Shown one piece after another: positions 12,462-24,400 of a stretch of DNA of 64,000 nt. The DNA lies in the NCBI GenBank assembly GCA_013396635.1, contig WBMW01000226.1, positions 1-64,000 on the forward strand, written 5' to 3'. Below the pieces are notes generated by a model. That model saw only the letters and a program-made list of their open reading frames with translations, did not search any database and was not told the DNA's origin. The translations under genes and the position numbers were made by a program. The stretch comes from Penelope pileata (lineage: Eukaryota; Chordata; Aves; Galliformes; Cracidae). The stretch's first letter is position 1; each line of letters opens with the position of its first letter.

Positions 12462-13537
12462 TTCTAATCAATAGACATTGTGGTGAAATTTTGCTCTAGG
12501 CATAATTTGATGTTTGCTGCACATGTTTTTAAAAGTCTGTTCCAAGTGCTAGTCTGTCATGTTATGTCATCGTTCTTTATTTCATAAATTAGTAATCACA
12601 ACAGACTTTTGCAGGTGTTCTACGTACTGAGAAAACCAGCATCTTTGTTAATACATTTAAATATATTCAAAGAAAACATTAGCTGCTTAATATCATTCTC
12701 AGCATTATACAAAACCGAATCAATGCTTTATTATGCTCCTACAGTGATATGCAAAATAATACCTAAAGCAGGATGAGGTACAGTTCACAGAATTTCAGCA
12801 TTCTTAACAAGAATAAAGGTAAAGCTTAAGAGAATTAATTGCAATACTGGATGTAGAGCACTTTGGATTATCTTTCCTGATCATTTGATTGAAAAAAAAA
12901 TTCCTACACATGCTTTCTTAATACAAGATCAGAATAATTACAGCCAAGTAAATGCCTCAAAAGATGTGTTTCTACTGAATAAAATAATATGTTAAACTGT
13001 CCTTGCCTGTGATAGTACTTTTTCTTTGCTTTCCCCAGCTATTTTAGTGAATTGCTTAGTAGGAAGAATGTTCACAGAAAGAATTGCTTTCTCTTAAGGG
13101 TTTTCAGTAATTGTTTCTGAAGCTATCAATCTGAAAGGACAGTAATCAGTCAAGAAATATCATCATAAAAAGTTACTCGAATAGTCATATTATAGGTCAC
13201 AGTGTATATGTCCAGTCTTAATTAAAGGCATAATTAAAGATCTCTGGACAGTACTTGAAATGATTTGATAAATGTTACTCAAATATGCTAGCTAAAACTG
13301 CCACCTCACATTTGAATAAAACAAAATGAGTTAAAGGTGAAAGCCAAGTCCATCTATAGGCAATTTAATAGAACAGTTCCTTAATCTGCTTTCTGAATAA
13401 AACAAATTTGGTAGTCCTGTTCCTCAGGCATAGTGCAATGACAGCAGATTTTCTCTCAGAGCCTGGAGAAAAGTTACAGCTTAGGCTTGTGGTGGGCATC
13501 GCCTTCTGTTGCTCATCTAGATGTAAAGTGGTTGTGG

Positions 13538-13597
13538 TTTGAGCAGGGGACAGAACCAGGTGGTATCCGCAAGGCCTCTCCAACCTAAAGTGTTCTC
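13538..13597 (+). mobile_element. Decayed CR1 3' end
   Basis: The order of short blocks matches the CR1 3' UTR: GAGCAGGGG, then a diverged GGACTAGATGATCT-like stretch, then AAGGCCTCTCCAACCTAAA, then a remnant of the terminal ATTCT repeat. It is short and divergent, so it is probably an old, severely 5'-truncated insertion in plus orientation. The first half is the least certain part. Confidence 0.4.
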
Positions 13598-15123
13598 CGA
13601 TTTTATCATTACCAAATCAGGTAATAACACTCATAAAGCAAAATTGTATTAGTGAATTTGCCTTTTCTTCTTAATCTGCCTTTTTTCCTTTGGTTTCTGT
13701 CGCACTAACTCAACTCCAAAATTAATGACTTGCAAAGACAGTCGAGCTATGTTAGGCTTTGTGAAAACCACTGGCTTTAACCACAGTGATTATCAGTCCT
13801 TTGGTTTTAGTTGTTGAACAACACACTAGTTAACTTAGTACATGATGTACACTGAGAAGAGAAATCGTACACTTTTAATTGAAGGCATTTAATGTAACTG
13901 TGCAAGTTAGGGTCACATCTGTAGCTTGTGGTCCTTCAGCACCTTCAGACCTGCCTGTACTGGGCTCACAGGCCTTGGCAGTCTGAAGCTCCTTCAGATG
14001 CATTGCAGTCTTGTGCAGTACAGTACCTTGGGGAAGTAGCTGAGCTATCTGTAAGTAAGGTAAGCTTTGCAAATATATCCTTCCCAAAAGACTGTATTAA
14101 CTAGGTGGAAGTGCAAAGAAAATGCTAAAGTAGGCAAAACTGCCTGTTTAGACATAATTCTATGTAACCCTCTGTTTTACAAGCACTTACTCTTGAAGAT
14201 CTTATTTACACCAGGAGGGTACTACTTCCAAGTTGTGCTGTGCTGACACAAGAACCTCTTTAATTTGTTAGCTAGAGTGAGGTAGTCAGCAGTTGCATGG
14301 GGAGAGGTGAGCCTCATTTCTGGTGTCCCTGCTGGAGCAGGAGGAGGTAGACATAAGGCACGTGGCAGTACCTCTTAAATAGCTTTCCTTTAACAGAAAG
14401 CCATCTGGCTGTACCTTCAAAGGTCTTTGAATAAAGAGGCATCTGTAGTAGGGTAAGGGGTGTTAACAAACTTAACTAGCTGTGTTCAAAGCAATAAACG
14501 TGTGCAACTTTATTTGTCTTGATGAGACAAACAAAGAAGCAGGAAAAGCTTTTTGGTTGTATGGAATGTATGAGTCACCAAGTTAAAAACAAAAATAAAA
14601 ATGAAATAAGAACACCAAGTCTTGATTAAGAGGTGTTACTGTTATCAGTCTTAGAGCCTTATTAATGACATAGAGAAAATCCTTACAGATATATATACAA
14701 AGATGATGGTACCCTTAACAAATCTTTCTTTAAGATTTCTATAGATCTTGATATTAAATATGACTTTTTTTTCATGATGTTATGCAGTCTGCTTAACCTC
14801 TTAATATTAAAAGGACTAAGAGTTCTTCACATGAAAAAAAGAGTTACTAAATTTCCTGTTGCCTCATATGTTGTTCAGTTATGTACACCTTTTCACAGTG
14901 GATGCAAACAGGGTTAGATCTTAATTATCTCCTTGTGTGAAATAGCGCTAGTGTTTTATCATTTACACTTTGCTTGGGTGTAAATTGCAGTCAGTCCCAG
15001 AACATTCTCTCAGGAGTGGATTATGTGAAGAAAGCTTGAGAATAAGGTCAGAAAAGTACTAAACTCTAAATTCATAATTTCAGTGCCAGTGTTCTACTTT
15101 TTTTGAAAACCATGCTTGTGGGA

Positions 15124-15167
15124 TTTTGTTGTTGTTGTGGGGTGTTTTTTTTGTTTGTTTTGTTTTT
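15124..15167. repeat. (GTT)n / T-rich simple repeat
   Basis: Imperfect GTT units run into T8 and TTTG units. Similar G/T-rich simple sequence recurs at 15491-15510 and 15599-15625, so three such patches lie within about 500 bases. Confidence 0.75.
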
Positions 15168-15490
15168 CCATTGACAGTGTGGAAAAGAATGAAAATGAGA
15201 AGCTTGCTTGAACTGCCTAAATGGGATCGTAAGCAAAGAAATAAGGGGTTATACCTTGTTTCTTAGATTGTGTCTAGTACAGTCAGTTGACTCTGCAGTT
15301 ACATCCCAGTTGTGTTTTACAATTACTGTTGCTTCACTTTCTCCATGTGGAAGTATCTGAGTGCTTTGCTATTGGAAGCTGTAGTAAAATTGTATATGCC
15401 GTAGGAGGTAATGTGTTAGTCTCACTGAATACATCAAGAAAATCACACAAGCTGAAGACCAAGATGGTGCTTAATTACTTAATTATCACC

Positions 15491-15510
15491 TTTTTGTTGT
15501 TGTTGTTGTT
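15491..15510. repeat. (GTT)5 microsatellite
   Basis: T5 followed by five tandem GTT units. It is a short, probably polymorphic simple repeat. Confidence 0.85.
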
Positions 15511-15598
15511 CACCCGGACCCTGTTATAGTTCCCCATTGCTAAGTAAATCCTTAGGGACAGACTGTGCTAAGAAAAGTGTAGATGCTGTTTTCTGGCA

Positions 15599-15625
15599 TT
15601 TTGTTTGTTTGTTTTGTTTTGTTTC
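15599..15625. repeat. (TTTG)n / (TTTTG)n simple repeat
   Basis: Tandem TTTG units pass into TTTTG units in plus orientation. No associated gene or transposon is visible. Confidence 0.8.
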
Positions 15626-17127
15626 TTTTCCTCACCTGATGAGGTGAGAAATAATCTTCTTTATTACTGGAAGCACTTTGTTCTTTATTGCATTGTGGAT
15701 TTAAATTTTAAAAGCTCTATTTTTAAAAAAGGGACTGGCATAGCTAACAGGTGTTGATGAAGGTATGGAAAAAATTTTGTAATTCCTTCAATGGTGCACC
15801 TTGATAATCAGTAAAATTTGTTGCTCTTGCAATCTCTTTGCAGCAAAAGAAACTCATGAATGCACAAAAAGGACTTCAGTATCACAGAGTTAAGCAACAT
15901 GCTCATGAAGAGCATGAGTAGTCCTAGTTTTGGGAATAAGACATAAGAGGAAGCTATTCTAGTCGTCTGAGGAACTAGTTGCTACTAAAGAGGTTAGCAA
16001 TTTAGATGATATGCTAATTATAGCATATTTAGAAAAAGAAAATTTTTAAAACAGTATAAGTTTGATGTAAAATAATAAAATAAGTATATGAAGTTAGAAA
16101 GTTGATATATGAAGAATTCCACAAAGAAAACATCTCACTGGGAGTAAAAGAACGCAGGTTTGCCGCGTGGCAATTTTGAAAAAGGAACACATTTAAGCCA
16201 TAGTAGTAGTCTGTTCTGGTGTTGAGAAGGAGAGCAAGATGCTAAATATGTTGTTTCAGTGACCTGAAAATTGAAACAGAATTGGACAAGAATGTGGAAG
16301 GAGCTATTTCTAGGAATGGATGTAAAATAATAACATAAGCATGTTTGAACAATTTAAGGAATGATAAGGATTCTAGAAATATTCTGAAATTATATTTGAA
16401 AATAGGGAAAGATAAAGGAAAGTATGGTTCTGTTGCCTAACCAAGTTAACAGTGAAATAATGGGTGAAATAAATGAGCCTGAAATGTTTAATGCCTTTAC
16501 ATTCAAATTTAAATTATTGGTGATCATGCTCTTAAAACAATCACTGTTAACTATTAGGATGATGAAAATAAGAGTAGGAAAATAGTAGGTCTGGAGCAAA
16601 ACCAGTTTGTTTATTACAGTAAATAAACTGCACATTTAAATCAGATTAAAGTGATGAAACGTACAGCTAGCTATAGACTTAGCTGAAAATTTTTGAATTC
16701 TTTGTACTTTAAAATGATCACCGCATCCATAGGGCTCTAGATGAATGGAAGTAACATTTACACAAGCAGAGGAAGGAAGATGAAAATTTTGAACAAATCA
16801 GACTAATGTTGATAACAAGGAAACTTTGAAATAACTAAACAGTTTAAAAACTTCCAAAGGTGAGAAAAAACAGTCAAAATTATTCTGCCAAAAACGTCAA
16901 AACATTCTAATTTCTTTCTTGACATAATATTGGCTGTAGTGGGCCTACTAGAGAGAAAACATTATGAATTGTTGTAACTACATTATAGCATTCTTATAAA
17001 CAAGAGAAGGAAATAGTATCTATATTGAAGTTAAATGTACTAGGATATAAAATTGTATTCCTAGAGTATCTTCTACAGCACAAATAGATGAAAATATTAA
17101 GCAGAGCATAAGAAGGTGGGTTGTGGG

Positions 17128-17156
17128 TTTTTGTTGTTGCTGTTGTTTGTTTTTTA
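17128..17156. repeat. GTT/T-rich simple repeat
   Basis: T-rich sequence with GTTGTTGCTGTTGTTTG units, similar in composition to the patches near 15.1-15.6 kb. Confidence 0.7.
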
Positions 17157-17271
17157 ACTTGCATTACTGATTTGATTACAGAAGAAGTTCGAAAATTTGA
17201 GACCTATGCATGAAAATTATCATTTTTTTGACCTTGGCGATCTTGCCAACATAAAATACCATTTCCATACA

Positions 17272-17303
17272 TTTCTTTTTCTTTTTTTCTTTTTTTTTTT
17301 TTT
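17272..17303. repeat. Poly-T tract
   Basis: Nearly pure T over about 30 bases, interrupted by two single C residues. No retroposon body is recognised next to it on the minus strand. Confidence 0.85.
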
Positions 17304-18544
17304 GCAAAATGCAATAAGTCACTTCCTTCTAGATTCCTTTACTGTAACGTAAAGCAGAGAAATTTACTTTAATAAATAACTTTCATTTGTTTTCTCAGGT
17401 AGAGGAAACACTTAAACTCAAGGAACAGTAGGATTATGTGGTTGTAAAGAGTGAGAAACTTGTTCAGAATTTTTTTTTTGTTTGAACCTTCCTTCTGAGT
17501 TTGCAGTTGTTTATATCTGGCCGATATTTAAATTTCAGTAGACAATCTGAGTTGTCTGTTGGAGTCTTGAGTTTAGCAGGGAATTCATTTTTGCTTTCAC
17601 TGTACAATTATCATAGAACACATGGGAAAACTTATACCTCAGTAGCCCAGCAGATATTTGAAATGATCTTTATGTTGTAAGCTCTTGTAGCCTTGGCATG
17701 TTGTTGATGCAAGAACAAACACTAAATTACTGATCTGGAGCTTTAAAACGCTAAGGTTTGCAGAAGCTATCATTTAGTATTAATAAGTCTAGGATTACAG
17801 TCAACTTGAGAAGTTGCATCAAGCAACACAGAACACTTTTTTCGTCAGCTGTTACTGAAAGCATGTGCTGCCTTGATCCCTGTACTTACACTGTAGTAAC
17901 TCCAGCTCTTCCTTTATTCCCTTTGAAGTTTATCATTCTGGAATGCTTCCCAGCTGAGTAACTATCCCTTTCCAGCCAGGAGTCCCAGCTTGTCTGTGTC
18001 TCTTAATTAAAAGAGCACATCTGTTGTCTGGTTAACAAGTATATGCATTCGTGTTGGTCGGTCACCTCATCAGTCAGAAGACACAGCTAAGTGTGAACAT
18101 CACACTTACCTTCTCATGTTGTAAACTTTTAATGTGGGCGTGATCCCTGCTTTGGTTTTTCAGACTTCTACCAATTTTTCCACAGAACTTGTAGAAAGTT
18201 CATCTTTTTGGTACCTCCATCATTCTCTCAAACTGGGCTAAAATTGGCCAATAAATCATGACTTATTGAGGAAAATAAGCACAGGGTGCAATTCCAAAAA
18301 AAGTTGGAGGAAACTGGCTTTAAAACTGTAACAAGAATCAATCCTTTCCCTCTATTTTAAAAGTGGAGGCAGAAGTAACATCATTTCCAGTTACAGGTTG
18401 ACAGTTGATTGATTAAATCACTTTGCAAGTCCATGGCTAAAAGTCTGTCAAAAATGGGACCTGGAGCCATGTGGAAATGTATGACTGATAAATAGACTGC
18501 ACACAAATTTGTATCAGACAAATACCTGTGTTTTCTGGTAGTAG

Positions 18545-18780
18545 ATTGTCTGTGCTTGAGAAGCTGGCAGGGCAGCAGGAGAAGCAGAAAAGTCTTTGAC
18601 TCATTGTAAGCACTCTCAGCAACATCTTTGTGTGTTATCAACATTATTTTTATCCCAAATCCAAAACACAGTGCCACATCAGCTTGATGATCTTTGTACG
18701 TCCCTTCCAACTGAACTATTCTGTTCTATTCCACTATGAAGAAAATTAAGTCTATCGCAGCCAAAATCAGGACAAGTTTG
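18545..18780 (-). mobile_element. ERVL-type solo LTR fragment (partial)
   Basis: Read on the minus strand, ordered blocks match what I remember of the chicken ERVL-family LTR: a stretch like GGCTGTGATAGAGTTAATTTTC with TTCATAGTGG, then CACTGTGTTTTGGATTTGGG, then ATAATGTTGATAACACAC, then GTTGCTGAG, AGTGCTTACA and GTCAAAGACTTTTC. No internal retroviral coding sequence lies on either side, so this is a solo or broken LTR. It is interrupted at about 18685-18731 by a plus-strand CR1 tail. The end near 18545 is uncertain because similarity fades out. It has no coding capacity. Confidence 0.65.
18685..18731 (+). mobile_element. Very short CR1 3' end nested in LTR
   Basis: The sequence reads as a CR1 tail: TGATGATCTTTGTACG, then TCCCTTCCAACTGAA, then ATTCTGTTCTATTCC, the ATTCTATG-like end. 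It is only about 47 bases, an extreme 5' truncation. The LTR sequence continues on both sides in the opposite orientation, which indicates that CR1 inserted into the LTR. The sequence CGTCCCTTCCAACT also occurs in the CR1 tail near 38375. Confidence 0.7.
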
Positions 18781-20763
18781 TTGGCTTAAATATCTCCTGC
18801 ATATGCTATAAGCATGAGCTATTTAGTTCATATTCCTCTGGGGAAACCCCCCGCACCCCTCCCAGATATTCATGAAATTTGAATTATTTTTTTGGCGAGT
18901 TGTGCATTTTAAAAATATGGAAAAATGGATAGTGATAAAATATTGTAAAATATTTTGTCAATTATCTGCTTAAATGTTCTGTATCTCAGTTAACTTTTCT
19001 TATTTTTCCATGAGGATTATATCTATTTGTTACCACTTTCCAGGATTTTTTTTCTTCTGCTGCTGAAATTGCCACTTGTAAGTCCCATTTTTTCCTGAAT
19101 TTTAGGGATTTATACTTTACTTGCAAGAGTGATTTGTTTAATGCCCAACTAGTCTTAAAAACACTCTTGTCAGGAAATGATTGTGGTGTTGTCATCTGTT
19201 TACAGTAATTTACATTTAAATGACCTATTGACATGTTTCAGGGGGTCTGAATTACTTTTAGGTGTGATGGAATTTATTTAAAATAATAGCTCCACGGTAT
19301 GTGCCAGAAATAGTATGTGATGAAGAAATCTCTACCAGGGGGTACAGCAGAACTGTAAGGTACTTAGGAGCCTCCTAAATATTTCCAGGTTAGATTGTCT
19401 TGATCTTGAGTATCTAATTTGTTTGTTAAAACAGATGTTAGTACTGGATGTGCTTCACATGTCTGCTAAATGCATTTCACTGCACAGCCTGGATTTCTGT
19501 ACTGTTACCCCTTTTCTCATACAGAGAATTCAGAGCTAAATCTTTTGACTGCTTTATTTTGCAAAAAAAAGATTGCTTTATTTTGCAATGGTAATGAGAT
19601 GCTTTGAAAGAATAAAAGGGCAGATTACTAATCTGCCCTTTTACCTAACTTACTAGTTGCCCATAGAAACTGCATACCTTATCATACTTGTGTGAGCTTT
19701 TACATTATGTATTCTACAGCTTCTACTACTGATAAACTCAGTACAGACCCAGGTACTGCTTTAAAGGGGGTTTCTCTCACCTTTTGTACTGTCACTTGTG
19801 TCCCAGAAGATGGCAACTGGATGGAAAAGAGTAACATAGAGGGGAATATTCCTCCAATTCTGATCTGAATGTTCTTCATATGTGTTATAGAATAGAAAGT
19901 GTATACTGTAAAGTATATATGTTATGTTACACTTTCAAAATAGATTGCCTGGCTATTTTGTCATTACATTCAATTCACTGAAGATGACACTTAATCACCG
20001 GCTTTTTGATTTCTTAGCTGTAGAAGCCAAAGAAATTGTTCTTCCTCTCCACTCTGAGTATCTTGCTAGTATGAGAATTGGGACTTGACTTGAAGACTGT
20101 CTACTAGGTGTTAGCTATGCCTAGAAGAGGAAATATTACAGGTGACAAGTGAAAGGTTATTCTAATATAGGTAAAATAGCTCAGTGTCCTTTTCAATATG
20201 CTATATAATCCATTTTTAATGCCAGCTCTGTCAAGTCTTAGAAATAAATACTTTCTTACGGTTGACCTTTAGTGAACTGGTCATCAGAGATGTTACTGAG
20301 CAAACCATTTCAGGGTATCTCTGAAAACTTCATGAACTCCCTAACTGCTAACTTCACATCTTGAATTAAACGAGGGATCCAAATCTCTCAAAGAGATTTA
20401 TAAATTTATAATTTGAAAATGTAACTCTTACCTACAGCTGACCCAAATTTGATCTATGAGTGCTATAGGTTAAGAAGAACAGTTTTAGGAATTAACAAAG
20501 ACTGTGTTTAAAAAAAAAAAAGTCACAAGGTTTTATTTTCTTAGCTCTGTATGTCAAGTTTTGGTTACATAAGCTCAGAACTTTTAAATAATCTTTTACT
20601 AAAGAAGCAAAACATATGCCAAGTTGCTGATTTAAATATTTGATATAAGCTCACCTTTGCTTTGTAATAGTAATTTTTCATGAAGAAAAGGTTACTTTTT
20701 GCTAGTGGAAATGTCTTAAGTTGCTGAACAATACATTAGGGTTGATAAATAGCTGTATTAATA
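18781..20763. other. AT-rich noncoding DNA
   Basis: Unique sequence with no gene or transposon that I can identify. It includes the perfect 15-bp inverted repeat at 19613-19643, a nearby short direct repeat (GATTGCTTTATTTTGCAA-like units at about 19548-19588) and an A12 run at 20510-20521. Confidence 0.6.
19613..19643. repeat. Perfect 15-bp inverted repeat with 1-nt spacer
   Basis: TAAAAGGGCAGATTA (19613-19627) is followed by a single C and then by its exact reverse complement (19629-19643). This is an almost ideal palindrome that could form a cruciform. Because of the 1-nt spacer it cannot act as a normal RNA hairpin precursor without unpairing several bases. Palindromes of this type can arise by replication template switching. 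Confidence 0.9.
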
Positions 20764-21489
20764 CTGGGTGGACTGTTCGATGGATGAGGAACTGGCTGCA
20801 GGGCCGAACCCAGAGAGTGATGGTCAATGGCTCAATGTCTGGATGGAGATTGGTGACGAGTGGGGTCCCTCAGGGTCAGTGCTGGGACCAATACTCTTCA
20901 ATATCTTCACCAATGACATTGACAGTGAGATCGAGTGCACCCTCAGCAAGTTTGCAGATGATACCAAGCTGTGTGGTGTAGTTGACACACCTGAGGAATG
21001 GGATGCCATCCAGAGAGACCTAGACAGGCTTGAGCAGTGGACACAGGAGAACCTCATGACATTCAACAAATTCAAGTGCAAGGTCTTGCACCTGGGCCAT
21101 GGCAATCCCCGCTATCAACACAAGCTGGGGGATGAAAAAATAGAGCATAGTCTGCCAAAAAGGACTTGGGGGTGCNGGGGACAGACTCTTTAGCAGGATC
21201 TGTGGGGATAGGACAAGGGGGAATGGCTTTAAACTGAAATAGAGGAAATTTAGGTTAGATTTAAGGAAAAAATTTTTTACAGTAAGGGTGGTGAAGCACT
21301 GGAACAGCTTGCCCAGAGAGGTGGTGGAGGCCCCATCCCCGGAGACGTTCAAGATCAGGCTGGACCAAGCTCTGAGCAACCTGATCTAGCTGTAGGTGTC
21401 CCTGTACATTGCAGGGGAGTTGGGCTAGATGACCTTTAAAGGTCTCTTCCAACTCTTAAGGATTCTATGATTCTATTCTATGATTCTAA
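20764..21489 (+). mobile_element. CR1 LINE, internally deleted
   Basis: This is a CR1 non-LTR retrotransposon in plus orientation. The left part encodes the reverse transcriptase region with a GVPQG motif, LGPILFNIF and FADDTKL (about 20951-20971). The right part encodes the C-terminal end and 3' UTR: a GACAAGGGGGAATGG-type segment, the CCCAGAGAGGTGGTGGA block, GGCTGGACCAAGC, CTAGATGACC and the terminal ATTCTATG repeats (21461-21488). Around 21175 the text jumps from the GGACTTGGGGGTGC block to ACAGACTCTTTAGC. Judging from the more continuous copy at 56.2-56.9 kb, roughly 350 bases are missing. A lone N (21176) sits at the joint. Confidence 0.92.
20768..21175 (+). pseudogene. CR1 ORF2 reverse transcriptase remnant
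   Basis: This is the C-terminal half of a CR1 reverse transcriptase, which copies the element RNA at a nicked target in the nucleus. The upstream frame (20764 to about 20875) carries RWMRNWLQGR and GVPQG. A one-base loss in the CAGGGTCAGT stretch (about 20875) shifts the frame, and the second frame carries LGPILFNIF, FADDTKL with the catalytic Asp pair, and LDRLEQWTQENLMTFN. The frame then runs into the internal deletion at about 21176 and stops at 21191-21193. The endonuclease and N-terminal parts are absent. It is non-functional. Confidence 0.88.
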
Positions 21490-24400
21490 TATTGTGGTTG
21501 ATCTGGAAAGAGACAGTTTTCAGAAGAGAACTTGAATTTTAAGGTAATATTTGAAAGGCAGCATACGGGAAAGGAAATCGAGTCTTTTCAAGCCATTTTA
21601 TTGTTCTGACAAGCTGTGTATCTTTTGGATTTATGGGACTAGTTGTTTTAGTATTTATCCTTAAATAGGATGATAGCTCTCATAAAAGGAAATACAGAGT
21701 TATTTAGGGTGACTCTTCTCTGGCAACTGGATTTTGGTCTCAAAATTTTAAACATATCCAGCTCTCCATCTTGTAAAAGATTAAAAGGCATTATAATGGT
21801 ATCATCTTTAATATTCAGGTAGTATTTTGATATTTTATGGAAAATAGATGTAGACATTAAATGCTGTAATTTTTGCTTGTACTGAGTGACTTGTATATTC
21901 AAATATTAAATGATGTGAAAACAGTGTGATTTATAAGAGCTTGTAGATATTGAGATTATAAGATTATTTGTCACCTGTCTTGTCAAACATCTAAGAAATC
22001 AATTTGTTGAGAGATTCTCTTAAAGAAGATCCAAAGATTGTAAGAATGGTCTTTACAAAGAGCGAGTACTGGTCTTTGCCAGAGCTTTTGTCTTACAGCA
22101 GTCCTTTTCTTTTCCGCTCCTCCTTACAGGGAGTTATACACGTGTACAAATGCACTACTCATTCAGGACCATGACTGGTGTTGCAGTGTGGTGTTTCTGG
22201 TCACAGGTGCTTATTTCTCTCCCCAAACTAGCCCTTACAGACAAATGGAGATCTACACTGTAAATATATCTCAACACTATAAATACATATTGCCCTTTGG
22301 GTACTCTGGTTCTGGTTTCTGTGAAAGTTGGTTCTGAACTTGATTTAATGAGTCACTAAATTCAGGAACAGAATGTGATGAAGTTAGCCATCTTTAGTTC
22401 AGTCTTGATTAGCATAAAATAACTAAAAGTCTTTTTTCTTTCTTTCCCATATTTTGTAGTGCATTGATCTGATTCTTCTGCAACATTGTGCCATCAGATT
22501 GAACTCATGGAAAGGAATTGCAGTTTGAGGGAGCCATGCTTTTCAATATAAATCCTACATATCATCTTTCATTAGAGGGGATTCACTTCTTCTAAGAATG
22601 CCTTCATCTTTGATGTTATGAGAAATATGTTTTAACTGTTTGCACATTAGCTGTAGAAGCATTAATATCCACTGGGCGTTGGTAGATGCAGTCCTCATCA
22701 ATTGAAGTAGGTTAACTAGGCAAGCCAAAAATGTTTTGTGAAGGTGATGTGACACAAAACATTCTTTTTAATTGGCCTGAATAGTGTTCAATATGAGAAT
22801 AACAACTTTCTCAGTATTTCTAACCTTTTTCAGAATATAAATACATAAAGATGAACATGCCAGTCATTTTTAATACAGCCCTATAAATAATTAAGAGAAA
22901 CACTCCATTACTGTCTGTGTTTGGAGACATGATATGATGATTAGTAAGCAATCATTTTGGGGTGATGCCAGGGCTGAGGTTCTAACTGATCTCCTGAGTG
23001 ATACAACATTACTGTAATTGTTTAATTTGAAAGCCGCTTTCAAATATCAGTTCCTGATAAAGAGAATGCTATTGCTAACACATCTGTTTTTAGAAGTTGA
23101 AACTTCTGCTGATCTTTTATCAATTAAAACAGAAATGCATTGAAACTATACACTTATAAGTATTTTCTGTATGAATATAACCTATAATATAGTTGTCAAT
23201 ATTCTTACGTCGATGCTGGGCTATGATACTGAAAAGTGTAGGACATTCAGGCAACGTTAGTTTTTAAAATTGTTAAATCCTTGACTAACATAAGTCCCTA
23301 ATTCATAAAATTTTGAGCATACTTTGTTAATTAATTCATTGACTAGCAATGCTTAACTCTCTTCATGTTAATCATAAGAAAACGAAAATCTTGAATAAGT
23401 GAAAAGCAAATATGATGCTCTTTTTTACTTTTTGAGTTGTTTTTGTGCAAAGAGTTTGTAGAGGGGGAAAAACACGAAGCACTTCATCAATAGGAAGTAG
23501 TAAGCTCTCTTCAGTTTCTTAACACTCAAAACTGCTAATTTATTACACATCTTGATTATCGACACTATAGAAAATACTATCAACAGACCAGATTTTTTCC
23601 CCCCCTTTACACTTTGCTTTAGTTTTTTGTAACTCACCTAAACAAAAGTTAAAGATTTGCTAAAACAGCAGTGAATTCTATTTGAGGAAAGTGTGGCTTT
23701 CTAGGATGCAACTCCTGTTGAAAGTTTCCCTTGGAGGGAGACAGATACCTTGGAGAAAATGGTAGCTACAGTAGTGTTGGTCTTCTGCTTCTCTTCTATT
23801 TTAAAATGAAGATAAAACTGCAATTAGTTAAAGGTAGAATTTAGTAAAACAAATATAAACAAACATTTTTAGCTGTTCAATTCATTAGGAATTAAATACC
23901 TTCAATATAAGCATAAATAAACAAATAGTTCAATGTAATAGAATCATGAATAATAGTTAAAGGCTCCTTTCCACCTAGCTTTTCCTTGGAACATGCCTCT
24001 TCTCACATTCTCACGTTTTCAAGTCCGTTTGTTTTATTCAGGTAACAGCAACATCAGTCGCTGTGTACAAGTAGGAGGCAAATGCTTGGCCTTATGTTTT
24101 TTTTTAAGATGGATGGATCTTCATTTATATTTCGCAATAAATGACAGTAATTCCTGGTTTGCAAACTGAAGATATGCATTTGTCAACAAAAAAAGTGCCA
24201 ACCTGTACTACTTCTTTGACCCTAATACAGTACAGGTATTTTAGAATTGTATGAGAAGCTAAACAATAGGATAAATAGATAAATTTACATCTACAGACTG
24301 AAGTATTCCTTTTAGACTAAGAAATTGTTTTAACATCTCATTTCAAGCAGTATTATTAGCAGTTCTCTTGGAATTTTGAGACCTGTCTTTCTGTATAACT

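Larger units (their letters stand above)
6041..13537. other. AT-rich noncoding DNA, few features
   Basis: Mostly unique AT-rich sequence without a recognised gene or transposon. It holds the homopyrimidine tracts at 6363-6408 and 11107-11169, a possible terminal exon at 7576-7790, an AAT microsatellite at 11405-11419, a homeodomain-site-rich stretch at 12215-12420 and a perfect palindrome at 12434-12461. Outside these I see nothing beyond short A/T runs. Confidence 0.6.
13598..18544. other. AT-rich noncoding DNA with GTT/T-rich simple repeats
   Basis: No gene or named transposon is seen. Simple-sequence patches occur at 15124-15167, 15491-15510, 15599-15625, 17128-17156 and 17272-17303. A short palindrome (ATATGCTA, 4-nt gap, TAGCATAT) lies at 16009-16028. 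Open frames are short and lack recognisable domains. Confidence 0.6.

Noticed and set aside
14270..14440. GC-richer stretch with CCCTGCTGGAGCAGG, considered as a CR1 piece
   Set aside because: The block order does not follow CR1, and no ATTCTATG tail is present.
17380..17404. TTTTCTCAG directly followed by GTAGAG, a possible recursive splice point
   Set aside because: The donor half is weak (GTAGAG), and similar matches are expected by chance in T-rich DNA.
18381..18710. 109-codon minus-strand frame
   Set aside because: It runs through the LTR fragment and the nested CR1 tail, and shows no retroviral or host protein motif.
20721..20981. Open frame upstream of and overlapping the CR1
   Set aside because: It is the first CR1 reverse transcriptase frame before the frameshift at about 20875, extended into flanking sequence. 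It is not a separate gene.
21020..21452. Minus-strand open frames over the CR1 at 21 kb
   Set aside because: Antisense shadows of CR1 coding and 3' UTR sequence.
23940..24000. TAGAATCATGAATAA followed by CTCCTTTCCACC, considered as a minus-strand CR1 tail
   Set aside because: Only scattered short matches, and the following sequence does not continue into the CR1 3' UTR.
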